Part shown: positions 24,264-31,154 of the stretch, one piece after another
Numbering within the stretch: position 1 is the first letter of the stretch
How the letters are laid out: each line of letters begins with the position of its first letter
NCBI RefSeq assembly: GCF_965139615.1
Contig: NZ_CBCSIQ010000036.1
Coordinates: 1-31,512 of the forward strand
Direction of reading: 5' to 3'
DNA: 31,512 nt
Source: Kerstersia similis
GTDB lineage: Bacteria > Pseudomonadota > Gammaproteobacteria > Burkholderiales > Burkholderiaceae_B
Position numbers and translations under genes: made by a program
Notes under the pieces: model-generated
What the model was told of the DNA's origin: nothing
The model's database searches: none
What the model saw: the letters and a program-made list of their open reading frames with translations, nothing else

Positions 24264-25586
24264 ATGAGCCGCACCTGGGAAACCCTCTCTACCCTCTGGC
24301 ACTACCAGCGCGCGCGCCGGCTGCGCTTTGCCAGCCGCACCGCGCTGCAGGCGCACCAGGAGCGCCAGCTACTGCATTTCCAGCACAATATCTTGCAGCA
24401 CAGCCCCTATTTCCGGCCGTTCATCGGCTTGCCGCTGGCACAGTGGCCATTGATGGACAAGAGCCTGATGATGGCGGAATTCGACCAGATGAATACGGCC
24501 GGCCTGAAGCGTGATGAACTGCTGGCGTGTGCCTTGCAGGCCGAGCGCAGCCGCGACTTTTCCCAGCTGGCGGGGCAGTACAGCCCGGGCCTGTCTTCCG
24601 GCACCTCGGGGCGGCGTGGGTTGTTCGTTGCCAGCCCGGCAGAACGGCGCCAATGGGCCGGCACCATTCTTGCCAGGCTCTTGCCGCGCGGCCTGCTGGC
24701 GGGTGAACGGGTCGCCCTGTTCCTGCGCGCCGATAATACGCTCTATCAAGGTGTCAACAACCGCTGGCTGACGCTGGAATTCTTTGATCTGTTCACGCCG
24801 CTGTCAGAACAGCATGCGCGACTGGAATCCTATCGGCCCAGCATCATCGTTGCCCCGGCGCAGGTACTTGTCGCCCTGGCCCGGCAAATGGCTGCCGGAC
24901 AGTTGGACATTGCACCGCAGATGGTGGTTTCCGTGGCTGAAGTGCTGGAGCCGCAGGAGCGCACCGGCCTGCGCCTATCCTTCCCCAAGGTCGCGGAAGT
25001 CTATCAAGCCACGGAAGGCTTTCTGGGCGCTACCTGCACGCACGGCACCCTCCATCTGAATGAGGAATTCATCCACATCGAGCCCCAGTGGCTGGACGAA
25101 CACCGCTTTTTGCCAGTCATTACCGATTTCACGCGCCGCACCCAACCCATCGTGCGCTACCGGCTGGACGATATCCTGACGCTGCGCGACACACCTTGCC
25201 CCTGCGGACGCGTAACCCTGGCACTCAGCGCCATCGAAGGCCGCCACGACGACCAGCTATTGCTGCCCGGCCGGGTGGGCGGCCGCGTCACACTGTTTGC
25301 CGATGTTTGCAGCCGCGCACTGGCGCAGGCCTTGCCGCTGCACGCCGATTACCGCCTCTGGCAGCAGGGAGCCTGCGATCTGATCCTGCATGCGGACTGC
25401 AACCCCGAGGCACTGCGGCGCTGTCAGGAAACACTGCAAGCGCTCTTCGAGCGTCATGGCGTGGACGGCTCGCGCTTGCGGTGGACGCTTCGCAGCGACC
25501 TCCCGCAACAGGCTCCCCACGAAAAGCGTCGCCGTATCCGCCGCCTGCCCGAAACACCAGCCGCCCAGGCAGGAGAGCAGGCATGA
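24264..25586 (+). CDS. Adenylate-forming enzyme, PaaK / coenzyme F390 synthetase-like
   Basis: This 440-residue member of the ANL adenylating superfamily is of the phenylacetate-CoA ligase/F390-synthetase type. It has the phosphate loop YSPGLSSGTSGRRG (residues about 105-118), the A5-like motif VYQATEG, and RYRLDD where the ribose-binding Asp is expected. CPCGR follows, as in PaaK relatives, and a basic KRRRIRR stands near the C-terminus where the catalytic Lys occurs. It should activate a carboxylate with ATP and pass it to CoA, an amine or a hydroxyl. The ATG at 24264 is preferred to an in-frame ATG 6 codons upstream, because AAGGGG lies 9 nt before it and it follows the previous stop by one nucleotide. 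The 3' end overlaps the PAP2 gene by 4 nt. Confidence 0.85.
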   Translation: MSRTWETLSTLWHYQRARRLRFASRTALQAHQERQLLHFQHNILQHSPYFRPFIGLPLAQWPLMDKSLMMAEFDQMNTAGLKRDELLACALQAERSRDFSQLAGQYSPGLSSGTSGRRGLFVASPAERRQWAGTILARLLPRGLLAGERVALFLRADNTLYQGVNNRWLTLEFFDLFTPLSEQHARLESYRPSIIVAPAQVLVALARQMAAGQLDIAPQMVVSVAEVLEPQERTGLRLSFPKVAEVYQATEGFLGATCTHGTLHLNEEFIHIEPQWLDEHRFLPVITDFTRRTQPIVRYRLDDILTLRDTPCPCGRVTLALSAIEGRHDDQLLLPGRVGGRVTLFADVCSRALAQALPLHADYRLWQQGACDLILHADCNPEALRRCQETLQALFERHGVDGSRLRWTLRSDLPQQAPHEKRRRIRRLPETPAAQAGEQA

Positions 25587-26335
25587 TCATGCCGGCCCAG
25601 CCACCTGGAATACAGGCCGCCCCCTTGCCCTGGCTGGCAGGCTGGCGTCCGCCTTGGTTTGCGCCGCGACTCTGGCTGATGCTGATAGGCTGGGGCGCAA
25701 TCGGCCTGGCCTACGGCAGCGCCCACTGGTTGCAAGGGCCAGGACGCAGCCTGCCTGAATGGCTGCCCGACCGCCTGTTGCCATTCGACCCGCTGGCCAT
25801 CTGGCCCTATCTGTCGATGTTTATCCTGGTGCCTCTGGCGTATCTGCGCTGCCCGCCGCCACGACAGTATGCGCTGGCGGCTGCCATGCAGGGCTGCGCT
25901 GCCGTCGCCTGGTGCTGCTTTCTGCTGTTCCCCACGACCTTGGCGGCCTATCCTGCCGCCGATCCCGGCACGCTATCCGGCTGGCTGCTCAACCGCCTGA
26001 TGCAACTGGACTCATCGCAAAACTGCCTGCCGTCGCTGCACGCCGCGCTGACGCTGCTCAGCGTTTACGCCTTGCGGCGCAATGAACCCCGACACGCAGC
26101 ACGCGCCGTCAATCTGATGCTCTGGCTCTGGGCGATCCTCATCTCCCTGTCCATCATTGTGCTGCGACGCCACTTATTCATAGATTTGCTGACCGGCCTG
26201 CTGCTGGGGCACATCGCCGCCCTGCGCTGCGGCCTGATAGGCAAGCGCGCTGCCAACGCCGCCATGCCCGTGCCGCGCCCGGCCTCGACGGCCGCCTGCC
26301 GCCGTTCACCGACTTCCCGGGAGACCCTGCCATGA
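25583..26335 (+). CDS. PAP2-superfamily membrane phosphatase/phosphotransferase
   Basis: This 250-residue protein has about five or six membrane helices and the PAP2 signature: NCLPSLHAA (conserved Ser-x-His) and, one helix later, LRRHLFIDLLTG (Arg plus HxxxD). The family includes lipid phosphate phosphatases and the Aur1-like inositol-phosphotransferases; the Cys-Leu-Pro-Ser-Leu-His form resembles the latter branch. The ATG at 25583 overlaps the preceding stop (ATGA) and has AGGAG 7 nt upstream. The frame stays open far upstream, but that part lies inside the adenylating-enzyme gene and is not real. The stop overlaps the next gene by 4 nt. A role in handling a phosphorylated or phospholipid-linked form of the cluster product is inferred. 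Confidence 0.85.
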   Translation: MIMPAQPPGIQAAPLPWLAGWRPPWFAPRLWLMLIGWGAIGLAYGSAHWLQGPGRSLPEWLPDRLLPFDPLAIWPYLSMFILVPLAYLRCPPPRQYALAAAMQGCAAVAWCCFLLFPTTLAAYPAADPGTLSGWLLNRLMQLDSSQNCLPSLHAALTLLSVYALRRNEPRHAARAVNLMLWLWAILISLSIIVLRRHLFIDLLTGLLLGHIAALRCGLIGKRAANAAMPVPRPASTAACRRSPTSRETLP

Positions 26336-27492
26336 ACGCCCTGGCGCTGCCCATCGCTTTCATGTTGTTCATCGTACTGGCCGAAGCCTGCTGGCTACAC
26401 TGGCAACGGCACGCCGAGCATGACTGGCGGGATACGGTTTTCAACCTCAATTCCGGACATATCGTGCTCTGGCTGTTTCGTGGCGTGGAAGTGGCCCTGT
26501 TCGGCTGGATCGCGGCGCATGCCAGCCTCAATGGATTCACCCGCATGCCACTGGCGCTGCAATGGCTGACCGGCATCCTGGCCTGGGACTTCTGCTTTTA
26601 CTGGCTGCACCGGCTGCATCACCGCTACCGCCTGCTATGGGCCGTTCATGTGGTGCATCATCAAGGCGAAAAATTCAATCTCTCCCTGGGTGTGCGCAAC
26701 TCCTGGTATTCCTCGCTGACCTCCATTCCCTTTTTCCTGCTCCTGGCCGTTCTCGGGATGCCGGTAGAAATGTTCGTGGCCATTTCCACGCTGCACTACT
26801 CCATCCAATTGTTCAATCACAATGCGGTCACGCCCAGACTGGGCTGGCTGGAATACCTGCTGGTCACGCCCGCTCACCACCGCGTGCACCACGGCACGCA
26901 TGCGCGCTATATCGACAAGAACTTCGGCGGCAGCTTCATTTTCTGGGACAAACTCTTCGGCACCTTCGAACGCGTCCACCCCGATGCGCCGCTGAGCTAT
27001 GGCGTCACGGGCATGGCAGCGTCCGAAAATCCCTGGCGCGCCAGCAATGCGCCCCTGCTGCGTTACGCAGGTGTCAAACCCTCGCCGCCTGATGGTGTTG
27101 CCGCTGGGTTCGCCGCCCCCACCTGGCTGGTCACCAGCGGCGGAATTCTGCTGTTTTTCGTGGTCATCGCCTATGTCTGGCTGGAAGGACAATGGCCGGT
27201 GTGGTGGCATCAGGCAGCGCTGTTCCTGTTGCTGGCGGCAGGTACCATTGCGCTGGGCGGCCTGTCCGAAGGCAGGCGCTGGGGCCGCATCAGCTGGCCC
27301 GCCATTTGCCTGCTGGTGCCGGCCGTCCTGGCCGGTGCGGCCCGGCATGGTTTGCCAGGCCAGTGGCTCACGTGGCTGGCGCTGTCGCTGCCCCTGGCCG
27401 CCCACGGCCTGCTCACGATCATTCGGACACATCGGGCGCCTGTTTCGGCACGCCCTCAGCACAAGGAAGCCCGCCCCACCACGCATGGCTGA
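26332..27492 (+). CDS. Fatty acid hydroxylase / sterol desaturase family membrane enzyme
   Basis: This 386-residue integral membrane di-iron enzyme has the histidine clusters of the family: His93-x2-His96-His97 (WLHRLHH), His106-x2-His109-His110 (HVVHH), an NHN at 162-164 and His182-His183-x2-His186-His187 (AHHRVHHG). These bind two irons for oxygen-dependent hydroxylation or desaturation of lipid chains. Residues about 265-375 add a hydrophobic block of roughly four helices beyond the catalytic core, which many short members lack. It is the last gene of the six-gene operon (ATGA overlap with the PAP2 gene) and ends 32 nt from the convergent MFS gene. Substrate is unknown; an acyl or lipid product of the cluster is the natural guess. 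Confidence 0.88.
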   Translation: MNALALPIAFMLFIVLAEACWLHWQRHAEHDWRDTVFNLNSGHIVLWLFRGVEVALFGWIAAHASLNGFTRMPLALQWLTGILAWDFCFYWLHRLHHRYRLLWAVHVVHHQGEKFNLSLGVRNSWYSSLTSIPFFLLLAVLGMPVEMFVAISTLHYSIQLFNHNAVTPRLGWLEYLLVTPAHHRVHHGTHARYIDKNFGGSFIFWDKLFGTFERVHPDAPLSYGVTGMAASENPWRASNAPLLRYAGVKPSPPDGVAAGFAAPTWLVTSGGILLFFVVIAYVWLEGQWPVWWHQAALFLLLAAGTIALGGLSEGRRWGRISWPAICLLVPAVLAGAARHGLPGQWLTWLALSLPLAAHGLLTIIRTHRAPVSARPQHKEARPTTHG

Positions 27493-27524
27493 CACCCTGG
27501 TGGGCCGATACCTGCCTGGCGCGT

Positions 27525-28754
27525 TCAGCGCGTCACGTGCATGCGGCGCAACCAGAACAAGGCAATCAGCCAGGCAAGCGCCAGCAGGCCAACCAGCACC
27601 GAGAACGGCCAGGTCGGGGAGATTTCATATAAGGTCGTACTGGCAATGGGCGCAATAATGGCGCCCGTTCCCTGCGTCGCGGCGATCAGCCCGGCAACCG
27701 CGCCTTGATGCTCACGATCCACACTGACCGAGGCCCCTGACATGAAACCGGGAAAAATCATGCCGGAGCCGCAGCCGATAAAGGCATACGCCAAGTAATA
27801 CATGGGCATGCTGCGCGTGCTCAGCAATACCAGCAAGCCCGCCGCCACCAGCGCGGCCCCCACGAGCACCAGCCGCCGTGGCTGCCAGCGCAACACGCGT
27901 ATCTGCACCACCTGGGTCAACATCAACACCACGCCCACCAAGGTCAGCGCCCCGGCTAGCACGCGTGCCGTGCCGGCTGCCGTCAAACCCAGGCGATCCT
28001 GGAAATAGAACCCTGCGCTGATCTGCAGCGTCACGATGCACAGCATATTGATCAGGCAAATCAGCAGCCAGGGCAATAAGCGGCGGTCCAGCGGACTGAG
28101 CCTGGGCCCTGCCGCCTGATTGCGCGGCGGCGCTGCAGGCAGCACACGCTTAACCACGAACCAGGCCAGCAAAGGCAGGATCGTTGCCAGCACCATGGGC
28201 CAGATCAGCCCGAAAATCGCCAGCGCCCCGGCCAATGCCGGCCCTAACACCATTCCCACGCCGTTGGCCGCCCCGATCACCGCCATGCCGCTGCTGCGCT
28301 CTTCCGGCGTCGTGATATCCGCCATATAGGACTGCGCCCCCGTCGGCACGGCCGGCAGGAACACGCCGACAAAAGCCCGCCCTGCGAGCAGCAGGGCGAA
28401 TAAAGCCATGCCCCCCACCACGCCATACAGGCCCAGGCCGATGATCACGGTATAAACCAGATAGCTGATGCACAGACCGGCAAAGCCAGCCAGGATAACG
28501 GCCTTGCGGCCCCGCGCATCACTGCGGCGCCCCCACCAGGCACCGCACAGCGCCATGACGACCGAACCGACCGAAACCATCCAGCCGCCCTGGCTTTCAC
28601 TCAGTCCCAGTTCACGGATCAAAGGCGCCAGAATCGGCAGGATGATCGTGACGCCCAGCGTAGAGAGGCTGACACTCAGAAAAATGGTCAAGCGCACCAT
28701 GCGCTTGTCCGGCATTGCGATGGCGCCGGCCTGTGCCGCGTCCGTTGGATTCAT
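27525..28754 (-). CDS. MFS transporter, DHA1 (drug:H+ antiporter)-like
   Basis: This 409-residue major facilitator protein has about 12 predicted membrane helices. Motif A is clear between helices 2 and 3 (GAWWGRRSDARGRKAVI, residues about 71-87). An antiporter-type motif C lies in helix 5 (GAANGVGMVLGPALAG). This places it with 12-helix proton-driven exporters of the DHA1 group. The ATG at 28754 has AGGG about 9 nt upstream. It converges on the end of the lipid operon with 32 nt between stops and no visible terminator. Its cargo may be the neighbouring cluster's product or an unrelated compound; only proximity supports the former. Confidence 0.9.
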   Translation of the reverse strand: MNPTDAAQAGAIAMPDKRMVRLTIFLSVSLSTLGVTIILPILAPLIRELGLSESQGGWMVSVGSVVMALCGAWWGRRSDARGRKAVILAGFAGLCISYLVYTVIIGLGLYGVVGGMALFALLLAGRAFVGVFLPAVPTGAQSYMADITTPEERSSGMAVIGAANGVGMVLGPALAGALAIFGLIWPMVLATILPLLAWFVVKRVLPAAPPRNQAAGPRLSPLDRRLLPWLLICLINMLCIVTLQISAGFYFQDRLGLTAAGTARVLAGALTLVGVVLMLTQVVQIRVLRWQPRRLVLVGAALVAAGLLVLLSTRSMPMYYLAYAFIGCGSGMIFPGFMSGASVSVDREHQGAVAGLIAATQGTGAIIAPIASTTLYEISPTWPFSVLVGLLALAWLIALFWLRRMHVTR

Positions 28755-28844
28755 GATGCACCCTGGTTAATGAAAATGGCACTTATTCCCGGCCAGATTC
28801 TAGACCGGATCAGGAGCAGCGTGATGCCGGCGCAAACTTCGGTA

Positions 28845-29705
28845 TCAGAATTGATCCAAGGGCAATTTCAGGTAGCGCACGCCGTTGCCTTCGGGTTCCG
28901 GCAAACGTCCTGCCCGGACATTGACCTGTACCGAGGGCAGGATCAACTTGGGCATGGAGAGGGTCCGGTCGCGCGCCGTACGCATCTGCACGAACTCGGC
29001 TTCGCTCACGCCATCATGAGCATGGATGTTACCGGCACGCTGCTCCGCAACCGTCGTCACCCAGCGCGGCGCCACCCCTTCGGCTGGATAATCATGGCAA
29101 AGGTGCAGGCGGGTCTCGGAAGGCAAGGACAGCACCCGTCGAATGGAACGAAACAGGGTGGCAGCATCCCCCCCTGGAAAATCGCAACGCGCAGTGCCGT
29201 AATCCGGCATGAAAAGCGTATCGCCCACAAAGGCATCCTGCCCGATCACATAAGTCAGGCAGGCCGGCGTATGACCGGGCGTATGCATGACCTGCACCGT
29301 CAATTGGCCCAGCTGAAAACTGTCTCCATCATCGAACAAGCGGTCGAACTCCCTGCCGTCGGTGGACAGATCCTCCAGGTGATAAATGCCTTTGAATACA
29401 CGCTGCACATCCTGAATATGGCTGCCAATGCCAATTTCCCCGCCGGCCTGCGCCTTAAGGTACGGCGCAGCGGACAAATGGTCGGCATGCGCATGCGTTT
29501 CCAGCAGCCACTGCAACGTCCAACCCCGGCTACGCAAGACCTCCAGCACATGATCCGCACTCTGTCGCGAAATCCTGCCTGCCGCCGCATCGAAATCCAG
29601 CACGCTATCAATGACGGCCGCCTGCCCGGTCGCCGGGTCCGCAACGACATGCGTCACCGTCGCCGTTGACGGATCGTAGAAGGACTCAATGAGTGCGCAA
29701 TTCAT
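28845..29705 (-). CDS. ETHE1/Blh-like persulfide dioxygenase (MBL fold)
   Basis: This 286-residue MBL-fold protein has metal motif THAHADH (His71, His73, Asp75, His76), His145 (HTPGHTPACL), Asp162 in GDTLFMPDYGTARCDFPGGDA and His204 (LCHDYPAEG). The GDTLFMPDYGTARCDFPGG block is typical of the ETHE1/Blh group, mononuclear iron enzymes that oxidise glutathione persulfide to sulfite in sulfide detoxification. The ATG at 29705 is chosen because GAGGTGGG lies just upstream and the family match begins there; a longer in-frame extension of 45 residues is rich in unusual sequence and includes the operator-like palindrome. It is a single gene 90 nt from the MFS start, and no sulfide:quinone reductase or rhodanese gene is visible beside it. 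Confidence 0.9.
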   Translation of the reverse strand: MNCALIESFYDPSTATVTHVVADPATGQAAVIDSVLDFDAAAGRISRQSADHVLEVLRSRGWTLQWLLETHAHADHLSAAPYLKAQAGGEIGIGSHIQDVQRVFKGIYHLEDLSTDGREFDRLFDDGDSFQLGQLTVQVMHTPGHTPACLTYVIGQDAFVGDTLFMPDYGTARCDFPGGDAATLFRSIRRVLSLPSETRLHLCHDYPAEGVAPRWVTTVAEQRAGNIHAHDGVSEAEFVQMRTARDRTLSMPKLILPSVQVNVRAGRLPEPEGNGVRYLKLPLDQF

Positions 29706-30120
29706 TACCCACCTCTTAATTACCAGTGGTAATAACAGAAAAAACTTATTATTAAATGATAAACGGTTTACCGTCCGCCGAAAAGCATCACACCTCAAGG
29801 ACAAATGCGTCAAGCCGCCTTGCGCCGGCATGTCTGCCATGGCGCCGCATCAGCTGTCAGCGCCTAGCCTGTCGGCAATGCATCAAGGCTCATCCTCGGA
29901 TCTGTCAAGGGGAAATGCAAGACCTGCGCATCGAAATTTTTATCCATGCGATACTCTTAACGACCAAAAAGTCGGTATAAAATCAGAACCTGATCGGGAT
30001 GCCAGGTTCCCGCCCGCCATGCGCGGCACCCACGCGGCACCCATATCGCCCGGATCATTCCATGAGCCCTGAATTCAGAAGCTGACCAGGCTTTACGTTT
30101 TCTTTTTGCGCCATTCCGCC
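29706..30120. other. Gene-free stretch upstream of the persulfide dioxygenase gene
   Basis: No gene is supported in these 415 nt. The left part is AT-rich and holds the palindrome listed separately. A perfect 7-bp inverted repeat, GAACCTG (29986-29992) with CAGGTTC (30003-30009), lies in the right part, close to TATAAA at 29976-29981, which could be a -10 for the rightward small gene. No matching -35 was found. Confidence 0.4.
29719..29733. promoter_or_regulatory. Palindromic operator-like site upstream of the persulfide dioxygenase gene
   Basis: ATTACC-AGT-GGTAAT is a perfect inverted repeat with 6-bp arms and a 3-bp centre, 14 nt before the start codon and just upstream of the Shine-Dalgarno sequence. 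Blh-type genes are often controlled by ArsR-family persulfide sensors (BigR/SqrR), but no such gene is present here, so the binding protein is unknown. Confidence 0.5.
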
Positions 30121-30468
30121 ATGTCCACGACCACTCCTTCCGCACCAGAACGCCCCGACTCTGCCAGGGTCTGCCTCATGCAGCTTGTGCAGGCAGTGGT
30201 TTTTGTCATGCTGCTCACCGCCTCAAGTGCCTGGAGCATTCGTACCCTGCTGTATCAGACGGCTCGCTGGAGCGAACCGGCAGCGCTGGGCATCGCAATC
30301 TGCGCCACACTGTGTGTCGTCTGGTTGTTTTCGGGCAAGATACGGCGCGCGGCCGTTCTGTGGCTGGTTTGTGCCGCCATGTTCATGGCGTGGTACCAGT
30401 TCATGCCGCCATCCGTGCTGAACCAATCCTGGGCGCACACGCCTTTGCTGCTGTCCATCATCGCTTGA
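30121..30468 (+). CDS. Small hypothetical membrane protein
   Basis: This 115-residue protein has three hydrophobic segments: about residues 22-42 (LVQAVVFVMLLTASSAW), 57-75 (LGIAICATLCVVWLF) and 80-98 (AVLWLVCAAMFMAWYQF). The basic SGKIRR lies between the last two. I recognise no family. The ATG at 30121 lacks a clear Shine-Dalgarno sequence. An in-frame TTG lies 5 codons upstream, and an internal ATG at 30178 with CAGGG before it would give a 96-residue protein that still has all three helices. It converges on the TetR gene with 32 nt between stops. Codon use and the clean membrane pattern support a real gene. Confidence 0.6.
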   Translation: MSTTTPSAPERPDSARVCLMQLVQAVVFVMLLTASSAWSIRTLLYQTARWSEPAALGIAICATLCVVWLFSGKIRRAAVLWLVCAAMFMAWYQFMPPSVLNQSWAHTPLLLSIIA

Positions 30469-30500
30469 GGGGCTTTGACGACAGTTGCCGCCCTCAGCCC

Positions 30501-31154
30501 TCAGGCCTCGCGCTTGCTGTCTATCAGCGGCCGCAAGCTATCCAGCATCAACTGCCGGTGCGCCTTGCGTATTGCTTCCAGCATCTCCGCGCAATCGGAT
30601 TCAGCATAGATCAATTGCCAGATTGAGCAATACAGTGCCGGCGAAAAAGCAATGGCAAAACAATCGGTCAGCGCGCAGGCACGCAGGCTGCCGTTCGCGG
30701 TGCATTCGTTGATGATGCCTTGCTGCTCTTCCAGGTGATGCTGCAAATCGTTGCGCCACTTCTGCATCAGCTGCGGCACTCGCCCGCTTTCGGAAATCAC
30801 CAGACGCAACACCGCCATCGCCTTGGGGTCGCTGAGCGTACAGTAGATTTCATCCATGTACTCATCGACCACCGCTTCGAGCGAACGGCCATCCTGACGC
30901 AGCCAGACCTCATTGGGAAAGTCCGGTGCCAGAATGGTTTCCAGCAAGGCGTCGAAGATGGCTTCCTTGCCCGAAAAATGCGCGTACAGCCCGGCTTTGG
31001 ACATCCCCACGCGGCGGGCAATGTTTTCCATACGCGCCGCACCGAAACCGTGATCGGAGAACTCTACCAGCGCGGCATCGAGGATCTGCTCAATCCGTAC
31101 GGCAGGCGACAGCCTGACGCGCTTGCGCGGGCGTTCATCGGTGGGTTTGGTCAT
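30501..31154 (-). CDS. TetR/AcrR-family transcriptional regulator
   Basis: This 217-residue protein has an N-terminal TetR DNA-binding domain (residues about 20-66: ILDAALVEFSDHGFGAARMENIARRVGMSKAGLYAHFSGKEAIF). The helix-turn-helix is at about 43-62, with the typical GLYAHF recognition helix end. The C-terminal helical part is the ligand-binding/dimer domain and matches no specific ligand class I can name. A basic N-terminal tail (RPRKRVRL) precedes the DNA-binding domain. The ATG at 31154 has AGGGAA about 11 nt upstream. It has no divergent neighbour inside the window, so its target is not evident; the MFS gene 1.7 kb away is a possible one only by analogy. Confidence 0.92.
   Translation of the reverse strand: MTKPTDERPRKRVRLSPAVRIEQILDAALVEFSDHGFGAARMENIARRVGMSKAGLYAHFSGKEAIFDALLETILAPDFPNEVWLRQDGRSLEAVVDEYMDEIYCTLSDPKAMAVLRLVISESGRVPQLMQKWRNDLQHHLEEQQGIINECTANGSLRACALTDCFAIAFSPALYCSIWQLIYAESDCAEMLEAIRKAHRQLMLDSLRPLIDSKREA

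Noticed and set aside
25088..25582. Upstream extension of the PAP2 gene by 165 codons
   Set aside because: The extension lies inside the adenylating-enzyme gene in another frame and is Arg/Pro-rich; the ATG at 25583 with AGGAG and an ATGA overlap explains the start.
21374..25586. Calling the cluster a true oleABCD olefin or beta-lactone operon
   Set aside because: There is no alpha/beta-hydrolase OleB, the ligase is of the PaaK/F390 type rather than OleC, and the OleA glutamate base is not evident; only the general logic is similar.
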